A stretch of DNA of 64,000 bases from Nilaparvata lugens (GCF_014356525.2 NC_052517.1:3867493-3931492), one strand, 5' to 3'. Positions 34,989 to 46,319 are shown, counted from the first letter of the stretch. Numbers and translations are program-made. Notes: a model not told the origin generated them from the letters alone.

Positions 34989-36821
34989 ACTGCAACCGCA
35001 ACGTCTTGGAACAACCATTTGCGGAAATGCAACACGTTAGCCACTCTGCTGCTATTTGCAACTCTAGTGTTGTCGGCATGTGTGAACCCAGCCCAGGGCA
35101 ACGATATAACAGGCAAAGTGTTCGGCACAGCTACAGATGGCATGCCTGCTGCATTTGGCAACTTCAACTCGGACAAGTTCACAGATCTGTTTGTGCTGCG
35201 CAATAACCGTAGGACTGTTGCTATTCTGTTGGGATCCGACACTGAGCCTCTGCTGCAGTACAACGATCAGTTGTCGTGCACCTTCAAGGACCAGCAGATC
35301 ACCAGTGTGGTGCCGGGGGATTTTGACGGAGATGCCCAGATGGATGTCCTGGTGACTGTTGGTGTCGGGGAAGTGAGCGAGGTGTACGTGTTGTGGGGGG
35401 AAACCAACAAACTCCACTGCAACACGTCGGGGACACCGCTGATGAAGATGCGGGGCCAACCTCTGGCCATGGACTACAACCAGGATATGATTGTGGATCT
35501 GTTTGGTGTTGATGATGCGAATGGCACCCGGATGTTCTGGGTGTTCCCAAAGGGTCGGGATATTCGGCCACAGATACATAGGTTGGTGGAAGGGGATGGG
35601 AAGCTTCCGGAACTGAAGCATCCTCACTCACATGCCTTCCTGGACCTGAACGGGGATTCCTACGGGGATCTCTACCTGACCCGGGAGGACAACACCTTTG
35701 AGGTGTGGTTGTACAACAAACATGAACAAAACTACTATTGGCATCAGAACATCTCCCTGCCCAACACCTTGGGTAAGGTAACATATGTGGGACAAACTGT
35801 GTTCCAAGATTTGACCTTGGAAGGTTGTCTAGACCATTTGGTGCCAGTGTGTTTGGAATCCAATGATTGTACAAAGAGTGCTCTGCTGGTCTGGCATCAA
35901 GAACACGAACGCTCCCCGCCGCACTGGACAACCTTAAGGATCAACTACAAGGATTGGAGCCTTGCCTACCCGGACAAATCCAAGATGTACCTCGACACAC
36001 TGACCTTGAGGCCCGGTGATTTCAACATGGATGGTTACCCAGACCTGTTGGCAACCGTGAAAAACAACGGTGTCTACAAAACTGTGCTGCTGGAGAACGT
36101 TGAATGCAAGAGTAACTGCGGGGAATTCCCTAGGACATTCCAGGCAGACTTTGATGCGTTGAACCCATTGAGCACCAACACTACCCTCGGGGTTTTCTAC
36201 GATTTCCTGCAGGATGGTATCCTGGACGTGATCCTGGTGCACAGTGATGGCAACGGTAAATCTGCAGTGTCAGCTTTCAGGAACAGTTTGGACTATGATG
36301 CCAACTTTGTGAAGGTTATGGTGTCTATGGGACAAACCAACAACAGGTCATCCCTGATCAACAATCCTTTGGGCATCAAACAGTTCACCTATGGAACCAA
36401 CCTTCCAGGACCTACCGTGTTTTACTCAACCACAACCCAAGAAGGTGAATACAGGGCTGCGACTTCCACACAACTCCCCCAGTCTGCACATTACTCTCTC
36501 ATGCTGCCCTACACCATCTTCGGTCTGGGACGAATGCCAAACTTTGTCGATAAACTTGAAGTCCACGTCTACGGAAACGTTAGACAGTTCTTCCAGCTCA
36601 TCCCGAACTCACAGGTCGTTGTGATACCCACACCACGTGACGAACCGAATCTGTGGAAGGTTCAGTTGTTTGTGACTCCCTCAAAGTTGATCGTGAGGAG
36701 TGTGTTTGCATTGTTGGGTACATGTCTGTTGATAACCGCCATTATTGGAGTGTTGTACTGGAAGGAGAGAAGGGAGGACCATCGTGAGAAGCTGCAGGAG
36801 GCGCATCGGTTTCATTTTTAG
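34989..36821 (+). CDS. ITFG1: T-cell immunomodulatory protein homologue (ITFG1/LINKIN)
   Basis: ITFG1 is a conserved animal type I membrane protein with an extracellular FG-GAP/VCBS beta-propeller, linked to cell adhesion. The 600-residue frame from TTG 35019 has a signal-like LATLLLFATLVLSA, then FG-GAP calcium-loop motifs VPGDFDGDAQMDVL, FLDLNGDSYGDLYL and RPGDFNMDGYPDLL, ending in a membrane helix (about 560-585, VFALLGTCLLITAIIGVLYW) and a short basic tail KERREDHREK...HRFHF. Length fits the family (~600). There is no in-frame ATG between the stop at 34986 and the mature region. The start may lie in an upstream exon spliced at 34988 (phase 0), or the TTG may be a mutated or non-AUG start. 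No introns are seen in 1.8 kb, and the gene lies in GTF3C4 intron 1 on the same strand. Confidence 0.9.
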   Translation, partial: TATATSWNNHLRKCNTLATLLLFATLVLSACVNPAQGNDITGKVFGTATDGMPAAFGNFNSDKFTDLFVLRNNRRTVAILLGSDTEPLLQYNDQLSCTFKDQQITSVVPGDFDGDAQMDVLVTVGVGEVSEVYVLWGETNKLHCNTSGTPLMKMRGQPLAMDYNQDMIVDLFGVDDANGTRMFWVFPKGRDIRPQIHRLVEGDGKLPELKHPHSHAFLDLNGDSYGDLYLTREDNTFEVWLYNKHEQNYYWHQNISLPNTLGKVTYVGQTVFQDLTLEGCLDHLVPVCLESNDCTKSALLVWHQEHERSPPHWTTLRINYKDWSLAYPDKSKMYLDTLTLRPGDFNMDGYPDLLATVKNNGVYKTVLLENVECKSNCGEFPRTFQADFDALNPLSTNTTLGVFYDFLQDGILDVILVHSDGNGKSAVSAFRNSLDYDANFVKVMVSMGQTNNRSSLINNPLGIKQFTYGTNLPGPTVFYSTTTQEGEYRAATSTQLPQSAHYSLMLPYTIFGLGRMPNFVDKLEVHVYGNVRQFFQLIPNSQVVVIPTPRDEPNLWKVQLFVTPSKLIVRSVFALLGTCLLITAIIGVLYWKERREDHREKLQEAHRFHF

Positions 36822-36828
36822 GAACTAA

Positions 36829-37430
36829 ATGGTGGTGGAGACTACATGAAGTACTGTGACAACTGGCTAGAGAGAGTACGATTGACAGCATCGAGGTTTT
36901 CGGCTTATTTCCACTTTTTCCGTATTTGTATGGTGTTTATCATGCAAAGAATTAGAGTTTGAGTGGTGGAGACTAGATGGAGTTGTGTAACAACTGGCTA
37001 GAGAGAGTAAAATTGACAGCATTAAGGATTTTGGCTTATTTTCACTTTTTCCGTATTTGAATGGTGTTTATCATGAAAAGTATTAGAGTTTGAGTGGTGG
37101 AGACTAGATGGAGTTGTGTAAGAACTGGCTAGAGAGAGTAAAATTGACAGCATCAAGGATTTTGGCTTATTTTCACTTTTTCCGTATTTGAATGGTGTTT
37201 ATCATGAAAAGTAGTAGAGTTTGAGTGGTGGAGACTAGATGGAGTACTGTGACAACTGGCTAGAGAGAGTACGATTGACAGCATCGAGGTTTTCGTCTTA
37301 TTTTCACTTTTTCCGTTTTTAAAAACCACTTGAATGGTGTTATCATACAAAGACTGTGGAGATTAAAAGGAGTATTGTGGCAAGTGGCTAGAGAGAGTAC
37401 AATACACAGCATCATCAAGGTCTTCATTCT
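36829..37430 (+). repeat. ~130-bp tandem repeats in the ITFG1 3' UTR
   Basis: The unit gtggagactagatggagt ... ggctagagagagta ... cttattttcactttttccgt recurs at about 36831, 36964, 37096 and 37227, with a degraded fifth copy to about 37430. It starts directly after the stop codon. Confidence 0.85.
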
Positions 37431-37729
37431 CATTTTCAATTTTCTCTGAAATTAAGAACTAGTTAATACCGAAATTCGCCTCATTTTTAGTTCCCTCCTT
37501 ATTTAAATGGTAATTAATATGCAACGTATTTTTTGTGAATTGGTGTAGACTAAATGAAGTACTGTGACAACTGTCTAGAGAGAGTACAAAATTAAATTGA
37601 CATTCACTGTGATTTGACTAAACAAAGTTCTGATGTCAGAACTGTCAAGTGTCATGAGAGGTTTTCAAGTTTTTGTTGTGCTAATTTATTTAAATGTAAC
37701 CGGAACTAAAATTATTCTAATGGAAAAAT

Positions 37730-37910
37730 TCAAAATTTATTATTATTTTTAAACGAAAATCCAAATTGAATGCTGTAATTCACCATGAAGATTTCTGCTA
37801 CTGCAAATGTAATAATCGTATAATAATTATATAATTTCGTTTAATAATAATTAATTCATTAGCATTTGAATAATTGCAATATCTCAGTAATTTCCATCTG
37901 AAAATTTATC
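37730..37910. repeat. Foldback fragment of the aacgaaaatccaaatt family
   Basis: It contains one arm of the palindrome family (taaacgaaaatccaaattga) and part of the other end. Related to 27014-27292 and 57977-58690. Confidence 0.6.
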
Positions 37911-38111
37911 ATTAAATCATGCAGAGAGGTTTTAAATCATGCAAAGATTTTGATACTGAAAGTAGTTCCAGTAAATTGAATAGATCTAGAAAATTGAATT
38001 AAAAATTGATGAAACATGATTATATTTTTGGAATAACGTTGAGAAATTTGGCCTCTTTTCTAATGATAATCCATATTATCTACTGAAGTTTAAAATTATT
38101 TGTTCGATTTA

Positions 38112-38115
<4 letters not shown>

Positions 38116-38168
<53 letters not shown>
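38116..38168. repeat. (TA)n microsatellite
   Basis: Uninterrupted TA dinucleotides. Similar tracts at 43690-43740 and 49157-49220. Confidence 0.95.
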
Positions 38169-38171
<3 letters not shown>

Positions 38172-38519
38172 GTTCAATAACTACCACAATATTAACTTCT
38201 CAACTACACAAAAAGTGAAAATTATTTGTTGTTCTGTTTGTGCATTTGTGAAGCCCGTATTCATAAACTATTTTTGAGAATACACTTCAGTCAGGTTGGT
38301 TTTTGTAATATAAATAAAAATATAATTATTATCAAAGTCCCCTTTTCAAAATAGTTTAGTGACGACATGTTTCGGCTATATGATGCTGTTTACGTTACAA
38401 CCGAACGTTTTAATTCAACGTATCAAATCATTTGTAACCTTGCAACGTTTCAACCAATCAGAAGGGTTATTGTTTTTGGTTGGTAGGCAACAAATCAAAA
38501 TTTGTATTAAATTAGTTGA

Positions 38520-40130
38520 AAAAAAACCCTCAATCTGTGTAGGGCAATCATTCTTTAAGGTTTAAATTAGTTTAAAAAATCCCTCAGTTCGTTTAAAAAA
38601 ATCCCTCAAATCGTTCAAAAATCCCTCGTTCAAAAATCCCTTAATCTGTGTAAGTCAATCATTCTTTAAGATTTAAAGTAGTTGAAAAAATCCCTAAATT
38701 AGTTGAAAATAGTCCCTCAAATCGTTCAAAAAAAATCCCTCGTTCAAAAATCCCTTAATCTGTGTAAGTCAATCATTCTTTAAGATTTAAAGTAGTTGAA
38801 AAAATCCCTAAATTAGTTGAAAATAGTCCCTCAAATCGTTCAAAAAATCTCTCGTTCAAAAACCCCTTAATCTGTGTAAGTCAGTCATTCTTTAAGATTT
38901 AAAGTAGTTGAAAAAATCCCTAAATTAGTTGAAAATAGTCCCTCAAATCGTTCAAAAAATCCCTCGTTCAAAAATCCCTTAATCTGTGTAAGTCAGTCAT
39001 TCTTTAAGATTTAAAGTAGTTGAAAAAATCCCTAAATTAGTTGAAAATAGTCCCTCAAATCGTTCAAAAAATCCCTCGTTCAAAAAGCCCTCAATCTGTG
39101 TAGTTCAATCATTCTTTAAGGTTTAAATTAGTTTAAAAAATTCCTCAATTCGTTCAAAAAAATTCCTCAAATCGTTCAAAAATCCCTCGTTCAAAAACCC
39201 CTTAATCTGTGTAAGTCAGTCATTCTTTAAGATTTAAAGTAGTTGAAAAAATCCCTAAATTAGTTGAAAATAGTCCCTCAAATCGTTCAAAAAATCCCTC
39301 GTTCAAAAATCCCTTAATCTGTGTAAGTCAGTCATTCTTTAAGATTTAAAGTAGTTGAAAAAATCCCTAAATTAGTTGAAAATAGTCCCTCAAATCGTTC
39401 AAAAAATCCCTCGTTCAAAAAGCCCTCAATCTGTGTAGGGCAATCATTCTTTAAGGTTTAAATTAGTTGAAAAAAAATCCCTCAATTCGTTCAAAAAAAT
39501 TCCTCAAGTATTTCAAAAAATCCCTCGTTCAAAAAGCCCTCAATCTGTGTAGTTCAATCATTCTTTAAGATTTAAATTAGTTGAAAAAAATTCCTCAATT
39601 CGTTCAAAAAAATTCCTCAATTCGTTCAAAAAATCCCTCATTCAAAAATCCCTTAATCTGTGTAAGTCAGTCATTCTTTAAGATTTAAAGTAGTTGAAAA
39701 AATCCCTAAATTAGTTGAAAAAATCCCTCAATTAGTTCAAAAAAATCCCTCAAATCGTTCAAAAAATCCCTCGTTCAAAAAGCCCTCAATCTGTGTAGGG
39801 CAATCATTCTTCAAGGTTTAAATTATTTTAAAAAATCCCTCAATTCGTTTAAAAAAATCCCTCAAATCGTTCAAAAAGCCCTCAATCTGTGTAGTTCAAT
39901 CATTCTTTAAGATTTAAATTAGTTTAAAAAATCCTTCAATTCGTTTAAAAAAATCCCTCAATTCGTTCAAAAAATCCCTCGTTTAAAAATCCCTTAATCT
40001 GTGTAAGTCAATCATTCTTCAAGATTTAAAGTAGTTGAAAAAATCCCTAAATTAGTTGAAAATAGTCCCTCAAGTCGTTCAAAAAATCCCTCGTTCAAAA
40101 AGCCCTCAATCTGTGTAGGTCAATCATTCT
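38520..40130 (+). repeat. ~112-bp satellite array, about 14 units of two subtypes
   Basis: The word aatctgtgta recurs about every 112 bp from 38530 to 40106. Subtype B has cccttaatctgtgtaagtca and agtagttgaaaaaatcccta; subtype A has gccctcaatctgtgtagg and aattagtt(t)aaaaaa. Order is roughly A B B B B A B B A A B A A B A. It is non-coding and lies in GTF3C4 intron 1, downstream of ITFG1. Confidence 0.9.
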
Positions 40131-40482
40131 CGAAGACCAATTATCGTAATTAAAATATGTGATTTATAGTGAATAATTATAATTTATGTAACTCTAGTGA
40201 TATATATATGTATATATTGTAACGAACGTCTTCTTAACTATTCAGCAATTTTGTTCGAGATATGAGAATCTATGCTATGAATAATAATTAACTGTATTAT
40301 TAGCTGAATTAAATAAATATTTATGTAAGTAAAGTATTGACCCGTTTTTACGATCTATCTATAGTGTATGACCATTCTTCCATAGTCATAGCCACCTCTA
40401 ATACAAAGCCGCGGCCTACGATATTGCAACGTCGCAGTGTAGGCCTAGAATCTATAACATGATTGAAAAATGTTTTTAAAAA

Positions 40483-41290
40483 TCTGGTGTGGCGCACTCA
40501 CACAACTTTCCTTGCCGTTATGAAAATTGATCACCTGACGCTAGTGTTCCCGCGCATCTCAAGTCTACTATTCAAAGATCTGAGCCAGCTGATGATAGGA
40601 CAATAACGCTGGAGAAATACGAGGTCTGCTATCTCTTCATAGTGAATGATTTAATAGAATCAACAGTTGCCAACAGTTTGCAATTGAAATAACATTTTCT
40701 CGAATTTCGAGCTTATTTTTAATTTTAGGTGAAAATGTTACAAAACATTAATTGTAGAGATTCTCATTCTCATTCTATTCCACTAGAATTTTTTTGTTTA
40801 AATTGTATCTGAAGCCTGATAATTTGAGAATCTAAAATCAAAATTTGCATAGATGGGGTGGAGCTCCTGAAATTTTTACAGATATGGGACTTGTGGCAGT
40901 TGATAGAGCTTATCGATGACTATTTCAGGTATAACTTCAATCAAAATCGTTGGAGCCGTTTTCGAGAAAATCGCCAAAAACCCTGTTTTTGACAACATTT
41001 TAGCCGCCATCTTGAATCGCATTTGATCGAAATTGTTCGTGTCGGATCCTTATATTGTAAGGACCTTACGTTCCAAATTTTAAGTCATTCCGTTAATTGG
41101 GAGATGAGATATCGTGTACACAGACGCACACACTCATACACACACACACACACACACACACATACAGACCAATACCCAAAAGCCACTTTTTTGGACTCAG
41201 GGGACCTTGAAACGTTTAGAAATTGGGGTACCTTATTTTTTTTCGGAAAGCAATACTTTCCTTACCTATGGTAATAGGGCAAGGAAAGTA
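40483..41290 (+). mobile_element. ~800-bp repeat, actttccttgcc family, full copy
   Basis: It begins cacacaactttccttgccgt and ends ggtaatagggcaaggaaagt, so the ends are short inverted repeats (actttccttgcc). It includes a (CA)n run at 41138-41162. The reverse copy at 42640-43545 has the same order of blocks. Confidence 0.75.
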
Positions 41291-41574
41291 AAAATACCAG
41301 CTGATCTTTTTCACCAATCATGTATTAGATTCTGGGCCTACACTGCGACGTTGCAATATCTTAGGCCTTGTATTAGAGGCGGTTATGCCATAGTTTTGTT
41401 ATAAATCAACATAAAAATCGGGGGACCGAGCTTCGCTCTGGAGTACAAAAGCATAAAAAATTTATTACGAAAGGGGAAATTGTGATATATTTATAGTTTA
41501 TACAGAAAGGTTCTATCTGATCACAGTGGTTTGAGATTTATTCCCAGTGCAATGCAAAAATTTCCCTCACAGAG

Positions 41575-42545
41575 GCCCGGTTGCACAAAAGCCGGTTAAA
41601 TTTTAATCCTGATTAATTTCACGTGAACCAGAGAAGACCATTTTAAGGCTGTGCAAAGGCTAAAAATAAACTTTCTACAGGTGATATTTTTCAAAGTTTT
41701 TCGATTTGTATATCATCAAGCAATCAAAATGAAAAAGTTTTCTCAAGAGAACATTTTTTCCAATCATTACTTTTTGAGATATGAGCGCCTAAAGTTTAAA
41801 TTTTTGGGACAGAACATTTCAAATTGATATTTTCAAATTCGATTGGAGATAAATCCATGAGATTTAGAGGATAGATTCTTCATGGTATTGTTGATCTAGT
41901 AAAACAAAAGTTTTCTGAAAATATCAATTTTTGAGAAAGTTATTCAATTTACTAGAAATGACCTAAAATAACTTTTTTGAGTTATTTTTGTTAAATTTAA
42001 TAACTTTCTCAAAAATTGATATTTTCAGAAAATTTTTGTTTTACTAGATCAACAATACCATGAAGAATCTATCCTCCAAATCTCATGGATTTATCTCTTA
42101 CCGAACTTGAAATGTTCTGTCCCAAAAATTTAAACTTGAGGCGCTCATATCTCAAAAAGTAATGATCGGAAAAAATTTGTTTTCTTGAGAAAACTTTTTC
42201 ATTTTGATAGCTTGATGATATACAAATCGAAAACTTTGAAAAATATCACCAGTAGAAAGTTTATTTTTTGCCTTTGCACAGCCTTAATCCTGATTAATTT
42301 CACGTGAACCAAATCAGAGAAGACTATTTTAAAAAGGCGGCTTCTCTGATTGGTTCTCCTGATCACACCCAGTCTAGAGACAGTCTCAAAAGTCTCACCC
42401 GGTTGCACAAAAGTATGTTAGATTCTAATCCCGATTTAATGCCACAAGAACCAATCAGAGAAACCTCCTTAGAAAAACCTGCTTGGTTCTCGTGCAAATT
42501 AATCATTAAAATTTAACAAGATTTTGTGCACTACACACAACCGGC
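41575..42545. mobile_element. MITE of the gcacaaaagccggtt family split by a 637-bp foldback
   Basis: The outer element (cggttgcacaaaagccggtt at 41579) is interrupted by 41647-42283, a copy of the foldback at 8298-8936 whose ends are ggctgtgcaaaggc and gcctttgcacagcc. The insert is flanked by TTAA on each side, but about 50 bp of host sequence (aatcctgattaatttcacgt) is present on both sides, so this was not a simple insertion. Confidence 0.7.
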
Positions 42546-42639
42546 CCTCACACTTTACAACAGGAATATACGAAAAATGTGAGTATAAATCTTGAAGTTT
42601 TCTACTTAAATTTAATTTCATATATTTTATACTTTCCTT

Positions 42640-43545
42640 GCCCTATTACCATAGGTAAGGAAAGTATTGCTTTCCGAAAAAATTGAGGTACCCCAATTTC
42701 TAAATTTCCATACGTTTCAAGGTCCCCTGAGTCCAAAAAAGTGGTTTTTGGGTATTGGTCTGTATGTATGTGTGTGTGTGTAAAGCTGCGTACACATATT
42801 CGCCTCCGCTCTGCAGTCGCACCCATCATGAACGTTACGGAAGATGTTAGATCTTCTCGCGTTCCCCGGTCGAACCACTGTTGCTCGCCGGTCGATCATC
42901 AATCGCTCTGCTGGAGTGACGTTCGGTTGCGGAGCAGAGCGAAAGTCTGTACGCACCTTATGAGTGTATGTGCGTCTGTGTACACGATATCTCGTCTCCC
43001 AATCAACGGAATGACTTGAAATTTGGAACATAAGGTCCTTACACTATAAGTATCCGACACGAACAATTTAAATCAAATGCAATTCAAGATGGTGGCTGAA
43101 ATGGCGAAAATGTTGTCAAAAACAGGGTTTTCGCGATTTCACTCGAAAACGGCTCCAACGATTTTGATCAAATTTAAACCTAAAATAGTCATTGATAAGC
43201 TGTATCAACTGCCACAAGTCCCATATCTGTAAAAATTTCAGGAGCTTCGCCCCATCTATGCAAAGTTTGATTTCAGATTCGCTTCAGATCAGGCTTCAGA
43301 TACAATTTAAACAAAAAAAGTTGAGTGGAAAAGATTGAGCATGAAAATCTTTACAGTTAATGTCAGTAACATTTATACCTAAAATTGAAAATAAGCTCGA
43401 AATTCGAGAAAATGTGATTATTCAATTGCAAACTGTTGGCAACAACTGTTGATCCTATTAAATCATTCACTATGAAGAGAAGCTATCAAGAGATAGAAGA
43501 CCTCGTATGTCTGGCAAGGAAAGTTGTGTGAGTGTGCCACACCAT
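42640..43545 (-). mobile_element. actttccttgcc repeat, reverse copy with nested MITE
   Basis: Reverse complement of the 40483 family. At about 42782-42960, next to the GT run, a GC-richer insert with ends gctgcgtacacatattcgcc and gcgaaagtctgtacgcacc is imperfectly palindromic and absent from the other copies. Confidence 0.7.
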
Positions 43546-43639
43546 ATTTTTTCAATGGCTGTCCAAGTAATATTGTTAAATCATCTTTCACTCTAGGAAA
43601 TCTTCACAATTTCCATCGTTTTTCCAGTCGATATTTTTG

Positions 43640-43686
43640 TTTAAATAGTAATCCTATACTAGTAAACGAGCATTTTCTGTTTTTAT

Positions 43687-43739
<53 letters not shown>

Positions 43740-43900
43740 GTCTGTAAGTGACCGGATCTCGAAAACGGCTGTAACGATTCTCACGAAATTTGGAACAAAG
43801 TAGGTTTATGATATGAAGATTCGATTGCACTAGGTCTCAACCCTGAGATAACTTGCTGAAGGACATTAAAAGGATATATACGTCCTTGGAAAAACAGCTG
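43640..43900 (+). mobile_element. Dispersed repeat with (TA)n tract
   Basis: It contains atcctatactagtaaacgag, the TA run, gaccggatctcgaaaacggc and gattcgattgcactaggtct, in the same order as 15900-16060. Confidence 0.65.
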
Positions 43901-44212
43901 GAAATTTTGTCGTCTGTCGATACCGAGATGGAAGAGAGTGAACGAGTGCATGTGTGGGATCATTCAGCTGATCTCACGAGAAAAAAATTAAGCAAGAGAA
44001 ACTTATTTTTGTTTATTTCTCTTTTTTTAGAAAACATGTTTACTTCAGAAAGTCCAAAAAAATAGTAACTAGATGCTGTTAGTGTGGGATAGTACATAGT
44101 ATATTAACAAATATTGTAGCAAACATAGTATATCATTCTAAATCGAATTCATAGTATAACTATTTGTGATTAATGATGTGTGAATAAATATTGTTATTTA
44201 AATGAGTGATAG

Positions 44213-44345
44213 TAGCACCTAGAGCAGAAAATGAGATTTTCCCGGCTCGAAATCGGTTTTCAAGTCCGAGGCCGTAGGCCTCGGACTAGAAAAGATTGAG
44301 AGCCGGAAAAACATTTTGGCCCGTGGTGCGAACGCTATTTTTCGC
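44213..44345. repeat. Dyad cassette with perfect GC-rich palindrome
   Basis: agtccgaggc and gcctcggact flank cgtag (44263-44287). Outer segments cccggctcgaaa and gagagccggaaa extend the symmetry. A second perfect palindrome tttccggcctaggccggaaa is at 44681-44700. Confidence 0.65.
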
Positions 44346-44954
44346 CACACACAAAAATAAACAATAAATATATACGAGAATAGGTGTTTATTAAGCACTT
44401 CCGAAAGCAGAAGTGGAAGGTGATAGCTCTAGCAAATCTGAGGTAATCTGAATATCAGGAAATTGTCCAAGTATTTTTATTTCTTATTCTGATTTGTCTA
44501 AATAACCTAAAAGATGATGTTCAATTATGTGGGAGGTTGAGTTTATACTTTTTTATTCTTTCAAATGACAATAAGATGATATTATCATAAATGTTTTAAT
44601 TATTGAATAATGAACACAAATAATGAAAAGTTTTTTGTTCACATTTCTTAGTTCCATGTTAGCGGCTGGAAAGGGTACTCTTTCCGGCCTAGGCCGGAAA
44701 GAAACCTGTTCTGACGTCAGACGAGAGTCGTCTGCAAAGAATGGCTTTCAAATCTACGTAGGGACTGGAAAACAGCTGCTTTCTGTACAGTGTGACGAAA
44801 ATATGTAATAGTAGAAGTGTTGTTGGTTGCTATAACATACTTTGGTATAACTTTCAGTTGCAAGCATTGTCTATTGAAGAAAATGCTCCTTTCTGCTACT
44901 CCATACTTGAGTTTCAATTTAAAATATAACATCACTTGTTCAGCTTGCCCCTTT

Positions 44955-45498
44955 TTATAGTTATTTGTGCAACTAGTGCGCAAAGTGACAGCTTGCTGCA
45001 CCGAAAAAAACGTTTACGCCCGAGCCGTAGGCGAGGGCGGAATGGTTTCTTGAGTGCAGCAGAGGAACTTTGCGCACGTATTTCACATTAAGTTTTTCCT
45101 ACAGTTACCATTGAATATGAAAAGTGGGTAATTATGGGTAAAATTGCCTGAAATCCATCAAATAACTTAGTAGTGTTTGAATGGCGGGGGGCAGCTGTGT
45201 GGTGTGTGCTGTGGTGGCACTGTGCTGTTGCTGTCCTCGATATAATATATAATAGTAATAATTAGCGCGTTGTGCTTGGTTGCACCTCTGCTCACTATAG
45301 CAGCCACAGCAGTCACTGTTACCAACTTCATTTTGATTTTGCTGCACTGATGCTCCATATAACCTACTAAGTATTTTGCGTTGCCATGTTGCAAATCTGG
45401 AGTGCAGAAAAATTTTTCCCGCACTAGAGCGGAAAAGTGATTCTTTGCGTTCTGTAATCAGTGCAGCAATGGCCACTTTTCAACGTAACTGTAGGAAA
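44955..45498. repeat. Dyad-symmetry repeat, third copy
   Basis: Very similar to 16690-17236, including atagttatttgtgcaactag, the core at 45018-45038 and the terminal aacgtaactgtagga. The 80-codon minus-strand frame (IAALITERKESLFRSSAG... start) is again open. Confidence 0.75.
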
Positions 45499-45600
45499 AA
45501 TTTATTTACAGTTTACAAATTTTCTATGTTTTTACAATCCAGAGCAAAGCTCGGTCCCCCGATATTATTATTAATCCATAATATTTCTTTCTCATTTCAG

Positions 45601-45853
45601 GAACTGCATTTCAACCCCCACAACAAGACCTCTTCCATAGACTGTCTCCGTGCCACAATTGATACCAGTGAGGCAGCTCCGACCAGCAGTGTGTTGATAG
45701 ACACTGAGGCAATGCTCCACAAATCGGCTCTACAAGAGGCCAGCACACTCGTCAAGAACACAGACTGGGCACCGAATCTGGTCAAAACATTACCGATTCC
45801 CAAGGTCATCGTTCAGACTGTGTGGTCTCCCAGGGGGTACTGCATTACGGCAG
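45601..45853 (+). CDS. GTF3C4: GTF3C4 exon 2
   Basis: The acceptor is ctcatttcag at 45600. The exon continues the first propeller region (ELHFNPHNKTSSIDCLRATI) and ends in the WD-like block VIVQTVWSPRG, which fits the family pattern WSPxG followed by GRCLLA. The strong donor cag|gtgagc at 45854 leaves one base, but exon 3 needs two. If the G5 run at 45833-45837 had one more G, the donor phase would fit and the junction would read WSPRGVLHYGRCLLA, the expected length. So a missing G (assembly error or real frameshift) is likely. Confidence 0.85.
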
Positions 45854-45899
45854 GTGAGCTTACTATCCCATGGATTTTGTAGGATTCATTCAGAGTTTT

Positions 45900-46245
45900 G
45901 TATCAAATTATGGTGTTGTGTATCAAGTTGAGTTGATACTGTATCAAGTTGAGATGATACTGTATCAAGTTGAGATGATACTGTATCAAGTTGAGATGAT
46001 ACTGTATCAAGTTGAGATGATACTGTATCAAGTTGACATGATACTGTATCAAGTTGAGATGATACTGTATCAAGTTGAGATGAAACTGTATCAAGTTGAG
46101 ATGATACTGTATCAAGTTGAGATGATACTGTATCAAGTTGAGATGATACTGTATCAAGTTAAGATGATACTGTATCAAGTTAAGATGATACTGTATCAAG
46201 TTAAGATGATACTGTATCAAGTTAAGAATATGATACTGTACAATA
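45900..46245 (+). repeat. 21-bp minisatellite, about 16 copies
   Basis: gatactgtatcaagttgaga repeats with period 21 just downstream of the exon 2 donor. Late copies change to agttaagat. The period leaves frames open on both strands (YQVEMIL repeats), which is an artefact. Single and short runs of the same gatactgtatca word occur at 6815-6890, 10350-10400, 25790-25860, 55930-56020, 58910-58980 and 60420-60530. Confidence 0.95.
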
Positions 46246-46319
46246 TTGTGTAGATACTGTAAGCAAGATGAGAAACTCCACCAAATATGTAACGGGGGAA
46301 AGAAAACTATACAGAGTGG

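Noticed and set aside
34623..35206. Four frames on both strands in the 72-bp repeats
   Set aside because: Open only because 72 is divisible by three; none joins ITFG1 in frame.
35064..36242. Minus-strand frames opposite ITFG1
   Set aside because: Shadows of a GC-richer coding region; no recognised domain.
45870..46253. YQVEMIL repeat protein and its minus-strand partner
   Set aside because: 21-bp minisatellite in an intron, with no coding signal outside the repeat.
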